This document shows positions 38,498 through 47,550 of a stretch of DNA of 64,000 nucleotides, in pieces. Position 1 is the stretch's first letter. Each line of letters starts with the position of its first letter. Location: NCBI GenBank assembly GCA_964469555.1, contig CAYYAQ010000004.1:1-64000 (forward strand), given 5' to 3'. A model generated the notes under the pieces. It ran no database searches and had not been told where the DNA came from. It saw only the letters and a program-made list of their open reading frames with translations. A program made the translations under genes and the position numbers. The DNA comes from CAYYAQ01 sp964469555 (GTDB lineage: Bacteria > Planctomycetota > UBA1135 > UBA2386).

Positions 38498-38608
38498 CGC
38501 GGCTGGAGCCCGGGTCAGCGGGTGGAAGTTCGGAATACCTGGATTCTCCGGAGAGTTAGCGGGACTGCCAGGCTATTCGATGCCAGCCCCAAACCCCAGG
38601 AGTCCCAG

Positions 38609-38857
38609 ATGTCGGCCAGAGAAGCAGGAATCGGAGTTGTCAGCCTTATCGTCGGCGGAGTGATCGCCGGCCTCACCTGGGCCGCCATCTGTGCGAAGAA
38701 AGAGGACACCGTCGACAAGACCGCGGATGACGCCACGGTGGCTGGAACCCAGAACGCGGACGGCTTCTTCACGAATCGACCGGACCGGCTTCTAGGGTAC
38801 TACCAGCGCGCTTGCCCGTCCCCCAGCGAGACGCTGAGGAAGCTCGGCTACGATTGA
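38609..38857 (+). CDS. Small single-helix membrane protein
   Basis: An 82-residue protein with one transmembrane helix (AGIGVVSLIVGGVIAGLTWAA) near the N terminus and a soluble tail KKEDTVDKTADDAT..., so probably a membrane-anchored small protein with the tail on one side. The start at 38609 has CAGGAG a few bases upstream. No family is recognised. It is followed by a strong inverted repeat before the convergent korB gene. Confidence 0.55.
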   Translation: MSAREAGIGVVSLIVGGVIAGLTWAAICAKKEDTVDKTADDATVAGTQNADGFFTNRPDRLLGYYQRACPSPSETLRKLGYD

Positions 38858-38862
38858 GTCAG

Positions 38863-38896
38863 CGATGCTCTCGACACTGTGCCAGGCACAGCATCG
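38863..38896 (+). terminator. Inverted repeat between convergent genes
   Basis: CGATGCT (38863-38869) pairs with AGCATCG (38890-38896); inside lies GTGCCAGGCAC, itself palindromic. It begins 6 bases after the small membrane protein stop and ends 7 bases before the korB stop, so it can terminate both strands. The inner motif recurs at another convergent site (54676-54718). Confidence 0.6.
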
Positions 38897-38902
38897 AAAG
38901 TC

Positions 38903-39943
38903 CTAGCCGACTTCCCACGTGTCCGGGCCGTCGAGGAGCGTCTGCAGGTCTTGCTCGCCGCGCTTTTCCTTGGCCGCGTTGATCTGCGCGTTCACCGCCA
39001 GTTCGAACGCGGGACGCACCGTGTTGCGGAACACGCCGATCGGAACGGGGAACCTCTCCTCGGACATCGAGGCGAGCGCCATGGCGCGGGCCGGACTCTC
39101 GTCCGACTCGTCCCAGACGATCACATCGTCGATGGTGACTCCGTTCTCGCCGATCGTGATCACCTCGGGCCGCATGTCCGCATCGAACCGCAGTCCCTTG
39201 TCGTTCTCAGCACCAAACAGCAGCGGCTTGCCGTGTTCGAGGTTGACAGTACGGTCCGCCCGCACGGCCTTGTCGCGGAAGCTGTCGAACGCGCCGTCGT
39301 TGAAGATGTTGCAGTTCTGATAGACCTCGACGAGCGCAGTCCCTTCGTGTCCAGCCGCCAGCGTGATGATCTCCTCGAGGTGCGACCCGTACGTGTCGAT
39401 CGATCGCGCCACGAACGTCGCCCCAGCGCCGAGCGCGAGGTTGACCGGACGCATCGGGTAGTCGACGGACCCCATCGGCGAGGACTTCGTGGTCTTGCCC
39501 GCCTCCGACGTCGGTGAGTACTGCCCCTTCGTCAACCCGTAGATGCGATTGTTGAACAGCAGGATCTTCAACCCGACGTTGCGGCGCAGTGAGTGGATGA
39601 AGTGGTTCCCGCCGATCGAGAGCGAGTCCCCGTCTCCCGTGACAACCCAGACGTCCAGCGCGGGGTTCGCGGTCTTGACGCCTGTCGCGAACGCGGGTGC
39701 CCGACCGTGGATCGTATGGAACCCGTAGGTCTCCATGTAGTACGGGAAGCGACTCGAGCACCCGATTCCGGAGATCACGACCGTGTCGTGGAGGTTCTTT
39801 CCCAGCTTCGCGAAGGCAGACTGCACCGCGTTGAGGATGCCGTAGTCCCCGCAACCGGGGCACCAACGGACGTCCTGATCGGACTTGAAGTCCTTCTTCG
39901 TAAGAGGCGCACTATTGCTGGTGGCGGTCATCTTTGTGCTCAC
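38903..39943 (-). CDS. korB: 2-oxoacid:ferredoxin oxidoreductase, beta subunit
   Basis: A 346-residue thiamine-diphosphate-binding subunit of a 2-oxoglutarate-type ferredoxin oxidoreductase, which oxidatively decarboxylates a 2-oxoacid to acyl-CoA and reduces ferredoxin. The Cys motif DVRWCPGCGDYGIL is near the N terminus, and the ThDP/Mg2+ site is GDGDSLSIGGNHF to LLFNNRIYGLTKGQYSPTS. The gene overlaps the end of the alpha-gamma gene by 32 bases and starts at GTG (39943); an ATG 12 bases further in would also work. Ligation of 2-oxoglutarate rather than pyruvate is suggested by sequence pattern only. Confidence 0.9.
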   Translation of the reverse strand: MSTKMTATSNSAPLTKKDFKSDQDVRWCPGCGDYGILNAVQSAFAKLGKNLHDTVVISGIGCSSRFPYYMETYGFHTIHGRAPAFATGVKTANPALDVWVVTGDGDSLSIGGNHFIHSLRRNVGLKILLFNNRIYGLTKGQYSPTSEAGKTTKSSPMGSVDYPMRPVNLALGAGATFVARSIDTYGSHLEEIITLAAGHEGTALVEVYQNCNIFNDGAFDSFRDKAVRADRTVNLEHGKPLLFGAENDKGLRFDADMRPEVITIGENGVTIDDVIVWDESDESPARAMALASMSEERFPVPIGVFRNTVRPAFELAVNAQINAAKEKRGEQDLQTLLDGPDTWEVG

Positions 39944-41813
39944 TCTGTTGTTGTTTGACTATCTCGTCGACACGCGCTGCGAGTTCGTCGCTGTAGAACG
40001 GCAATCCCTGCACCTTCGTGAAGGACTTCGCGTCGATGAGGAACTTGCTCCGGATCAGCATGGCGAGCTGGCCGCGGTTCATTTCGGGGATCAAGACCGT
40101 CTTGAAGGCTCTCAACAACCCCTCGAGATTCTTCGGGAACGGGTTCAGGTGGCGAAGGATGCAGGCGCTCACGCTCTTGCCACTTTTCCGCAGTCTCAGC
40201 ACGGCGCCGGTGATCGGCCCGCGCGTCGACCCCCAACCGAGAATCAGCACGTCGCCCGAGGTCTCGCCGAGGAACCACGCATCCTCGATGTCGTCGGCGA
40301 TGTTCGCGACCTTGTTCTCGCGGACCATCGTCATGTGCTCGTGGTTGTCCGGGTCGTAGCTGATGTTGCCGGTGAGGTCCTGCTTTTCGAGTCCACCGAT
40401 TCGATGGTGCCGACCCACGGTGCCCGGGATCGCCCAATTGCGCGCGAGCGTCTTGGGATCGCGGGCGTACGGCTGAAACTCCTCACCGTCGGCGGCGTCC
40501 GGAACGAAGTTCACCTGTAGATCTGGAAAGTCATCGGCGTTCGGGATCTTCCATGGCTCGGAGCCATTCGCGATCGCGCCGTCGGACAGGATGATGACCG
40601 GCGTCATGTACTTGAGCGCGATGCGCACGGCCTCGAACGCGGTGGCAAACGCGTCGCTCGGGCTCGAGGGCGCGAGTACTGGCACGGGAGACTCGCCGTT
40701 TCGGCCAAACATCGCCTGCAGCAGGTCCGACTGTTCGGTCTTCGTCGGTATTCCCGTCGAGGGTCCACTGCGCTGCACGTTTACGATGACCAGCGGCAGC
40801 TCGGTCATCACGGCCAGCCCGACGGCCTCGGCCTTGAGGGCCAGTCCCGGACCACTCGTCGTCGTCACGCCGATCTTGCCCGCGTACGACGCGCCGATGG
40901 CGGCGCACACGGCGGCGATCTCGTCCTCGGCCTGGAACGTGATCACGCCGTGGTTCTTGTAACCACTCATCTGGTGCAGGATGTCGCTGGCCGGCGTGAT
41001 CGGGTACGAGCCCAGGAAGATGCGCAGCCCCGACTTCTTCGACGCGGCGAGCAACCCGAGGCCGAGGGCCTGGTTGCCCATGATGTTGCGGTAGGTGCCC
41101 GAGGGAAGATCCGTGGCCTTCTTGACCTTGTAGGAGTTCGAGAAGAGCCCGGTGATGTCCGCGTAGTTGTATCCCGCCTTGACGACCATCTTGTTCGCCT
41201 CGGCGATCTTCGGCTTCTTCTTGCCAAAGGTCTTGTCGAGCGCCTCGAGGGTCGGCTCGACGTCGCGGTTGTAGAGCCAGTAGAGCATGCCCAGCGCGAA
41301 CATGTTCTTGCACCGGTCCTTGTCGGCCTTGCTGAGCTCGGTCTCCTTGAGCGTCTCGTGCGTCAGCTTCTCCAGATCGACCTCGACCACGCGGTACCCA
41401 TCGAGCGTGCCGTCCTCGAGCGGGTTGCTGTCGTATTTGGCCTTTCTGAGATCCGATGCCCGGAACCTTGCCGTGTTCATGATCAAGAGCCCATCCTTCG
41501 GCAGTTCGCCGATGTGGGCCTTGAGCGCAGCGGGATTCATCGCGACCAGCACGTCCGGGCGGTGACCCGGCGTGTGGATGTCAAAGTTCGAGAATCGCAG
41601 CTGGAATGCCGAGACGCCCGGAAGCGTTCCGGCGGGAGCGCGGATCTCCGCGGGAAAATCTGGGAACGTCGCCAGGTCGTTGCCCATGAGAGCCGACGTC
41701 CGGGTGAACTGGCTCCCCACAAGCTGCATTCCATCACCGGAATCTCCGGCGAAACGGATGGTGACCTCGTCGAGTTCCTGAACCTTCTTGGCGCCGTCTT
41801 GGCCCTTGTCCAT
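39912..41813 (-). CDS. korA: 2-oxoacid:ferredoxin oxidoreductase, fused gamma-alpha subunit
   Basis: A 633-residue fusion of the gamma domain (residues 1 to about 200, VTIRFAGDSGDGMQLVGSQF, FPAEIRAPAGTLPGVSAFQL) and alpha domain (from about residue 240, ALGLGLLAASKKSGLRIFLG, YPITPASDILHQMSG, TTTSGPGLALKAEAVGLAVM). This is the common korA arrangement in bacteria lacking a pyruvate-type four-subunit enzyme. With korB it catalyses ferredoxin-linked decarboxylation in the TCA cycle, or the reverse reaction. The gene is first in the pair, transcribed toward korB. It starts at ATG (41813) with 190 bases of non-coding sequence upstream. Confidence 0.93.
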   Translation of the reverse strand: MDKGQDGAKKVQELDEVTIRFAGDSGDGMQLVGSQFTRTSALMGNDLATFPDFPAEIRAPAGTLPGVSAFQLRFSNFDIHTPGHRPDVLVAMNPAALKAHIGELPKDGLLIMNTARFRASDLRKAKYDSNPLEDGTLDGYRVVEVDLEKLTHETLKETELSKADKDRCKNMFALGMLYWLYNRDVEPTLEALDKTFGKKKPKIAEANKMVVKAGYNYADITGLFSNSYKVKKATDLPSGTYRNIMGNQALGLGLLAASKKSGLRIFLGSYPITPASDILHQMSGYKNHGVITFQAEDEIAAVCAAIGASYAGKIGVTTTSGPGLALKAEAVGLAVMTELPLVIVNVQRSGPSTGIPTKTEQSDLLQAMFGRNGESPVPVLAPSSPSDAFATAFEAVRIALKYMTPVIILSDGAIANGSEPWKIPNADDFPDLQVNFVPDAADGEEFQPYARDPKTLARNWAIPGTVGRHHRIGGLEKQDLTGNISYDPDNHEHMTMVRENKVANIADDIEDAWFLGETSGDVLILGWGSTRGPITGAVLRLRKSGKSVSACILRHLNPFPKNLEGLLRAFKTVLIPEMNRGQLAMLIRSKFLIDAKSFTKVQGLPFYSDELAARVDEIVKQQQSEHKDDRHQQ

Positions 41814-42003
41814 CGGTCGTAAGGCGTGCGCATACGCCGGGGGTTAGGTAGGGAGATGGGATCATCCCGCCGGGGACCAGGAGGGGCATCGCGGTAGCCC
41901 GGATCGGGATGGGGGAAGGTAGACCCGATATCGGTGTTTTCCAAGCACCGCGGAAGGTCTATCCGCGACTGCCGAGGGACTCTCGACCGCCGGATAACCC
42001 GGC

Positions 42004-44682
42004 CTAGCCCGACATCTTCCGGAACTGCGCCACTCGCTCGACGGCGACAGCCCGGACCTTCTTCATCGGAACGCCGGTGAGGAGTTCCATCATCTCGTCG
42101 ACGTGGGTCACCGCGTGGATGCTGAACTTGCCCGCGGCGACCGCGGCCACCACTTCGGGATTCAGCATCATGTCGGCGACATTGGCCACTGGCAGAATGA
42201 CCCCCTGAGTGCCGGTGAGACCGCGAGAACGGCACAACCGGAAGAACCCCTCGATCTTCTCGTTCACTCCGCTGACCGCCTGGATCACTCCCAGCTGGTT
42301 GATGGAGCCGGTCACGCCGAACCCCTGATCGATCGGGATGTCGGTCAAGCTCGAGAGCAACGCGCACAGCTCCGCGGACGAGGCGGAGTCCCCGTCCACG
42401 CCGCCGTAGGTCTGCTCGAAGCAGATCGTGGCCTGGAGGTTCAGCGGCTCCTCGCTCGCCAATTCCCTGAGAAGGTACCCGTGAAGGATCATGACGCCCT
42501 TGTCATGGAGCGGGCCGGACAGGTCGGATTCTCGCTCGATGTTGACGACGCCAGATCGATTCACGGGACCGGCTCCCGTCACGGCCGTAATCCGGCTCGG
42601 CTTGCCGAATATGAGCGCATCGCTCTCGAGGACAGTCAGCGCATTGATCTGGCCGACGGTCTTGCCCTTCGACTGCATCAGCAGGTAGCCATCCTTGAAG
42701 TCCCGCTCGACGCACTCGCGAGGGAGATCGACCCGATAGGTGCGAGTCTGGATCGCCTGCTCGATGTGGGCGCGGGTGATGATCTTGGCGCCGGAACTCT
42801 CACAGATGAAGGAGGCCTCGCGGGCGAGGTCAGCGAGCTCGCCGTAGCGCGCGGTCAGCTTGTCCTTGCGACCGGCGAGCCGGGCGCCGTATTCGACGAT
42901 GGCAGCATTCGCATCGGCGTTGAACGGGCAGAGCTTCTCCTCCCTTCGAAACCACTCGACGAGGTCGGCGTATCGCCGCATGTTGCCCTTCGTCGCGGGC
43001 ATGACAGTGTCGAACTCCGCGTGGATCTTGAACGCCTGCAGGAACTGGCTGTCCTCGGTGGCGAGAGTCTCGTAGGCCCCCGGATCTCCGATCAGGATCA
43101 CCTTCAGGGTGATGGGCACCGCCTCGGGCTGCAGGGTGCCGGAAGTGACTCCGGAGTTCGGATCGAACTCGCGGATCTCGACGCGACCGACCTTTACGGC
43201 GCGCTTGAGTTGGGTCCAAACACCCGGTTCGCTCATCAACTCCGAGAGCCGAAGGATGAGATACCCGCCGTCGCTGCGCAGGATCGAACCCGGGTGGAGC
43301 TGCCCCAGGCTCGGCGTGTGGCCGTCCCGGGACTGTTCGACGACGCCGAAGAGGTTCGAATAGGTCGGATGGGTCTCGAGGACCACCGGGCACTCGTCGC
43401 CGTCACTGGTCTTGATGACGTGGACCTCGACGCCGAGGAATCGCACGGGTTCGCCCCGGCCCGCCGGGGGCGGCGTCGGGTAGGGCGGCTGCGGAAGTCC
43501 TTCCGGGGGCGGCGGCTGCGGAAGTCCTTCCGGGGGCGGCGGCTGCGTGCTGTCGTCCGGCAGGTGGTCTTCCGCATCGTGCCGTGGATCACCCGTCACC
43601 CACCGATCGAGATCCAGCAGGATGTACTCCTGCAAGCTATCGAGGAATTCAGTGACCTCATCGTGATTCCAACGCCGTCCGAAACTGCGCAGATGGGACC
43701 TCAGGACGTGGATCGCGACGTGACGGTCCATCCTGCGGAGCTCTTCGTCCGTATCGTGGGAGATGCGGAGCAGACGCTCGGTGACCTCTTCCAGGCGGTC
43801 CATCAACTTGTCGCGCTTGGCCCGCAACCTGAGATACTTGGTGTTGCTGACCTGACCCTGGGCCACCAGGTCGCGGAACGCTTCCAGGTTGACCGCCTCC
43901 CCCTCGTAGATCGGATAGATGTCGGCCATCATGCCGCCGCCGGAGCCAGGGAATTGCACGACGGACAAGCCGTCCTTCTTGGCCTGGCGGTCGAGCGCCG
44001 CCATCAATCGCTTCTCGCGTTCTTCCGCCGAGCGCAGCACGAGGTCGTGGGACACTCTGTGAGTTCGCGAACGGATCACGCTGCCGAGAGTCTCCTGTAG
44101 GACGTGCACGAGTTCGTGCATGTCGTCGCGGAAGTTCGGGCCCTCGCCGCGCGGGAGGGTGATCAGGCGCGGTCGATTGGGCTGCCGGAAGTTGCTCACG
44201 AAGACCCGGTCTTCGACGAGTTTCCCCGTCGGCTTCAGACGGCGGATCAGGTCCGTGACCAGGCGCGTGCGCCCGGATCCTGGCATGCCCGAGACGAAGA
44301 TGTTGTAGCCCGGCGCGTAGAGGGCCAGCCCGGTGCGGAAGGCCGCGATCGGTCGGTCCTGACCGAGCAGGGTGGAGATCCCGTGCTTGCGGCTGCCCGA
44401 AGAGATCGGTGGGCATGACCAGCGGAGAGCTGAGGGCGCGAGCAGGGTGCGTTCGCGAACACTCTTCGAGTGTCGCGTCGGACGCAAGCCGACCACCCGC
44501 GCCGTCGACGAATCAGGCTCCCGCGCCTTGCCCTTGACAGTCGATTTCTCGACCTTGACCTCTCGAAGCGGCGCGGACTTGCCCGCTGGGCCGCTCTGTT
44601 TCGCCGTCGTCTTGCGACCGCCCTTGGCCGCCGGTGTCGGCTTCTTCCGAGAAGGCCTGCGTGACTTGTGTTTCTTTTTCAT
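42004..44682 (-). CDS. Lon-type ATP-dependent protease family protein
   Basis: An 892-residue protein of the Lon-like AAA_32 group (as in archaeal LonB or the bacterial ATP-binding S16 peptidases). A basic N-terminal tail (about residues 1-80, KKKHKSRRPSRKK) precedes the P-loop GMPGSGRTRLVTDL (near residue 132). The C-terminal peptidase domain has the catalytic Ser in VDGDSASSAELC and Lys in GVNEKIEGFF, the Ser-Lys dyad of family S16. An insertion near residues 370-405 is built from a tandem proline repeat (separate entry). It would degrade damaged proteins; the basic N terminus might bind DNA. The universal stress protein gene is 25 bases upstream on the same strand. Confidence 0.87.
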   Translation of the reverse strand: MKKKHKSRRPSRKKPTPAAKGGRKTTAKQSGPAGKSAPLREVKVEKSTVKGKAREPDSSTARVVGLRPTRHSKSVRERTLLAPSALRWSCPPISSGSRKHGISTLLGQDRPIAAFRTGLALYAPGYNIFVSGMPGSGRTRLVTDLIRRLKPTGKLVEDRVFVSNFRQPNRPRLITLPRGEGPNFRDDMHELVHVLQETLGSVIRSRTHRVSHDLVLRSAEEREKRLMAALDRQAKKDGLSVVQFPGSGGGMMADIYPIYEGEAVNLEAFRDLVAQGQVSNTKYLRLRAKRDKLMDRLEEVTERLLRISHDTDEELRRMDRHVAIHVLRSHLRSFGRRWNHDEVTEFLDSLQEYILLDLDRWVTGDPRHDAEDHLPDDSTQPPPPEGLPQPPPPEGLPQPPYPTPPPAGRGEPVRFLGVEVHVIKTSDGDECPVVLETHPTYSNLFGVVEQSRDGHTPSLGQLHPGSILRSDGGYLILRLSELMSEPGVWTQLKRAVKVGRVEIREFDPNSGVTSGTLQPEAVPITLKVILIGDPGAYETLATEDSQFLQAFKIHAEFDTVMPATKGNMRRYADLVEWFRREEKLCPFNADANAAIVEYGARLAGRKDKLTARYGELADLAREASFICESSGAKIITRAHIEQAIQTRTYRVDLPRECVERDFKDGYLLMQSKGKTVGQINALTVLESDALIFGKPSRITAVTGAGPVNRSGVVNIERESDLSGPLHDKGVMILHGYLLRELASEEPLNLQATICFEQTYGGVDGDSASSAELCALLSSLTDIPIDQGFGVTGSINQLGVIQAVSGVNEKIEGFFRLCRSRGLTGTQGVILPVANVADMMLNPEVVAAVAAGKFSIHAVTHVDEMMELLTGVPMKKVRAVAVERVAQFRKMSG
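43486..43547 (-). repeat. In-frame tandem 27-bp repeat in the lon-like gene
   Basis: Two perfect 27-base copies (43486-43512 and 43513-43539) followed by eight bases of a third. On the coding strand each copy adds PPPEGLPQP, so the protein carries a proline-rich stretch between the ATPase and peptidase parts. Because the unit is divisible by three, copy number can change without breaking the frame. Confidence 0.85.
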
Positions 44683-44707
44683 GTGGTGTGGTGTCTCACA
44701 GTTCGGG

Positions 44708-45166
44708 CTAGGCCCTGGCCACGAGCACTGGGCAAGGTGCAGCTTTGAGAATCTCGCCGGCGGTGCTGCCGAGCAGCGCCCGACTGAGCCCGGACCGACC
44801 GTGGCTACGGACGAGAATGAGGTCGACCTTCTGCATGATCGCCTCCTTCAAGATCTGCGCTTCGATCTCTTCGCTGACGGTCGCGTGGCCCCACGCCTTG
44901 ATGCCCTTCTCGACAGCCTGGTCGACGAACTGCTGCAGGACGGCCTTCGCCTCCTTGACGAGCATCTCGTTGAAGCCTTCCGAACGGTCATGCTTCATCT
45001 GCATGCGGCGAATCATCGAAGCGGCGGCGGCGGTGTCGATCACGGCTACGAGGATCAGCTCGGCACCGAGTTGGGCGGCGACGTCGATCGCGTAGTCCAC
45101 CTCTGGAGGCGCCTCTTCGACCAGCTCGACCGGTACGAGGATTTTGTGGATCACCTTGGCGGACAT
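44708..45166 (-). CDS. Universal stress protein (UspA family)
   Basis: A 152-residue Usp-fold protein. The N terminus KVIHKILVPVELVEEAPPEVDYA gives the first beta strand and Asp site, and the C-terminal SHGRSGLSRALLGSTAGEIL is the ATP-binding loop (G-2x-G-9x-G-S/T), so it is of the ATP-binding type. Such proteins accumulate in stress or starvation. The start at 45166 is chosen by homology; the open frame extends far upstream only as a shadow. Its stop lies 25 bases before the lon-like start, so the two may be co-transcribed as a protein quality-control pair. Confidence 0.88.
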   Translation of the reverse strand: MSAKVIHKILVPVELVEEAPPEVDYAIDVAAQLGAELILVAVIDTAAAASMIRRMQMKHDRSEGFNEMLVKEAKAVLQQFVDQAVEKGIKAWGHATVSEEIEAQILKEAIMQKVDLILVRSHGRSGLSRALLGSTAGEILKAAPCPVLVARA

Positions 45167-45247
45167 CGGAGGAAGCTTAACGCTGGCGAACAACCAATCT
45201 AGAGTGTGGAAATGGGTACCACACGCCGATCGTTCTATCCTTCGACC

Positions 45248-46600
45248 ATGCGCACGTTTCGCCTGGATCGTCTCGTCCTTTGGCTCGCCCTGCTCAGCCC
45301 CTGCGCGGCACAGGGCGGCTGGACCCCGCTGGGAGGCAAGGATCTGGCTGCGTGGCGCAATCCGGCAGCATGGAAAATCGTCGGTTCTGCGGCAAAGGCC
45401 GGGAAGGATGGAAGGAAGCTCGAATCCAGCCCCGGAGAGGGGGTCCTGATCAATGGCGCCGGTCGGACGCGCAACCTGCTGAGTGTCGCGGAATTCGGCG
45501 ACATCGTCGCGCACATCGAGTTCATGGTGCCCAGGGGTTCGAACTCGGGCATCTACTTCCAGGGTCGCTACGAGGTGCAGATCCTGGACAGCTGGGGGGT
45601 GGCGAAACCCTCGTTTGGTGACTGCGGCGGCATCTACCAGCGGTGGAAGGCGGGCAAGGGCTACGAGGGTCATCCCCCCCGCGTCAACGCGAGTCGAAAA
45701 CCCGGCGAGTGGCAGGCCTTCGACGTGATATTTCGCGCTCCGAGATTCGATGCGGGCGGGAAGAAGACCGAAAATGCGCGATTCGTCCGCGTCGAGCTCA
45801 ACGGCGTGGTGATCCACGAGAACGTCGAGGTGACGGGGCCGACGCGGGCCGCGGCACTGGGCGGCGACAAGCCGCGAGGGCCGCTCATGTTCCAGGGGGA
45901 TCATGGACCGGTGGCGTACCGGAACGTGCGCGTGCGGAAGGCGGCCAAGGCGGACATGAGACGGCGGCTCTGGGTGTCGACGGAGGCGCATGTCATCGAG
46001 AAGGTCGAGGGATTCGAGCTGGTCGTGGATCCAAGGTTGCGCGAACAGGAGAAGCTGCACGGGAGGACGATGCAGGAGGTGCGGAGTCAGCTGTACCAGA
46101 TCACGCGCAAGGTCCCGGCGGCAGCGCTCGCGAAGCTGCGCAAGGTCCGGATCTTCATCGAGAACCGGAGTGACACGCGGTGCATGGCCTACCACCCGTC
46201 ACGACGGTGGCTCGAGCAGCACAACATGAACGCGGACCTCGCGCTCTGCGTGGAGCTCGGCAATCCGAAGGCCTTCCTCGCGTGGACGAAGGCACAGCCG
46301 TGGATGATCTTGCACGAGCTGGCCCATGCGTACCACCATCAGTTCTTGAAGGGTGGTTTCGGGAACGCGATCGTCCGGGCGCACTTCGAAGCCGCGAGGA
46401 AGGCGAAGATCTACGAGAACATCCTGCACATCAACGGTGGGAAGGTGAGGGGGTACGCGCTGACGAACCACAAGGAGTACTTCGCGGAGACGAGCGAGGC
46501 CTACTTCGGCACAAACGACATGTACCCGTTCGTGCGCAGCGAACTGAAGGTCCACGACCCCGAACTGTTCCGCGCCTTCCGCACACTCTGGGGCAAGTAG
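45248..46600 (+). CDS. Secreted DUF1080 domain fused to a HExxH metallopeptidase domain
   Basis: A 450-residue exported protein. After a signal peptide (MRTFRLDRLVLWLALLSPCAAQ) comes a DUF1080/3-keto-disaccharide hydrolase domain (about residues 25-235: LSVAEFGDIVAHIEFMVPRG, NSGIYFQGRYEVQILDSWG, GPLMFQGDHGPVAYRNVRV), a jelly-roll fold common in planctomycetes. Then a metallopeptidase-like domain (about residues 240-450) with the zinc motif WMILHELAHAYHHQ (two His, catalytic Glu) and the later conserved YFAETSEAYFGTND, where Glu probably is the third ligand. The start is the ATG 42 bases into the open frame, directly before the signal peptide. The combined architecture suggests a glycan-binding protease at the surface; its activity is not proven. 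Confidence 0.8.
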   Translation: MRTFRLDRLVLWLALLSPCAAQGGWTPLGGKDLAAWRNPAAWKIVGSAAKAGKDGRKLESSPGEGVLINGAGRTRNLLSVAEFGDIVAHIEFMVPRGSNSGIYFQGRYEVQILDSWGVAKPSFGDCGGIYQRWKAGKGYEGHPPRVNASRKPGEWQAFDVIFRAPRFDAGGKKTENARFVRVELNGVVIHENVEVTGPTRAAALGGDKPRGPLMFQGDHGPVAYRNVRVRKAAKADMRRRLWVSTEAHVIEKVEGFELVVDPRLREQEKLHGRTMQEVRSQLYQITRKVPAAALAKLRKVRIFIENRSDTRCMAYHPSRRWLEQHNMNADLALCVELGNPKAFLAWTKAQPWMILHELAHAYHHQFLKGGFGNAIVRAHFEAARKAKIYENILHINGGKVRGYALTNHKEYFAETSEAYFGTNDMYPFVRSELKVHDPELFRAFRTLWGK

Positions 46601-46605
46601 GGGAT

Positions 46606-46824
46606 CTACTGGGAGTCGAAGAGGGCGGCGGTCTTATCGTTCAGGGGGACCCAGAACGTGTAGATGCCGAGTCCCGTGCCAATCGGGAAGAGGTTGCTGC
46701 ACCGCAACACTGCGCGAACGGCGGTGTCCAGATCGATGCGATGGCCGATCGAGACGTAGATCGGGTTCACACCATCCCTCGTGCGAACGACAGACTCGGA
46801 AACCGTGCGATCGAGGCCATGCAG
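46606..46824 (-). pseudogene. Composite remnant: endonuclease V C-terminal piece joined to a small membrane protein tail
   Basis: One frame on the minus strand reads VVRTRDGVNPIYVSIGHRID then LDTAVRAVLRCS: this is the C-terminal core of endonuclease V (deaminated-base repair), including the GHR block. The usual ending (LPEPTR) is missing; instead the same frame continues NLFPIGTGLGIYTFWVPLND and KTAALF before a TAG, which resembles the last helix of a widespread family of small membrane proteins. No start or catalytic N-terminal half is present. Two unrelated gene ends appear joined by a deletion. Confidence 0.6.
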
Positions 46825-46832
46825 TCCGCCGA

Positions 46833-47493
46833 CTACCGCTCGAACACGACCCGACCATCGACGATCGTCAGATCCGCGACCGTCTTCAAGATGTCGCCTG
46901 GTTCACACTCGAGGATGTTCTTCGACAACACTGTCAAGTCCGCGAGCTTGCCGACCACGAGCGTGCCCTTGATGTTCTCCTCGAAACTGACGTAGGCACT
47001 CCCCCACGTATAGGCCTTGAGCGCGTCGGTGACGGAAAGCCGCTCGTCGGGGAACCACCCAGCCGCAGGCTTGCCCGTAATCGTCTGCCTCGTGACCGCC
47101 GCGTAGATCCCGAGCATCGGATTGATCGGATACGACGACGCCGACGTCCTTCACCCACTCGACGAACTCCGCCTGGGTCGTGGTCGTCATGATGTTGAAC
47201 TCGAGGAATCGAGCCGCGGACGCGAAGTGCACGTGGTTGTCGTTGAACCCGGGCACGACCAGTCGACCGCGGAGCGGGATCACGCGGGTCTTCGGGCCGC
47301 GCAACCCCAGCATCGACTCGGTCCCGCCCACCGCGAGGATCAGGTTGCCCCGCACGGCGACTGCCTGTGCGGGCGTTTCGCCGCCGCGGTACACGACTCC
47401 CCCGTAGAGGATGAGATCCGCCTTGGGCTTTTGGCGTTCCTGGGCGACGAGACCCGATGCCGTCAGCGCGAGCGCGAGGAGGCTGAATCGCAT
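46833..47493 (-). pseudogene. Amidohydrolase (YtcJ-like) with large internal deletion
   Basis: The N-terminal part (47493 to about 47140) has a signal peptide (MRFSLLALALTASGLVAQ) and the metal motif GFNDNHVHFASAARFLEFN. The C-terminal part, in a different frame (about 47135 to 46833), has PINPMLGIYAAVTRQT, then ALKAYTWGSAYVSFEENIKG and GKLADLTVLSKNIL, the conserved end of YtcJ-like amidohydrolases. About 350 residues between them are absent, and the frames do not match. A functional enzyme cannot result. It sits next to the endonuclease V remnant, so this whole stretch looks eroded. Confidence 0.8.
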
Positions 47494-47550
47494 GCCGGCA
47501 TCCTATTGCGGCACCGGGGAGCTGTCTCGGCGGCTGCCTGCGCAGAACCG

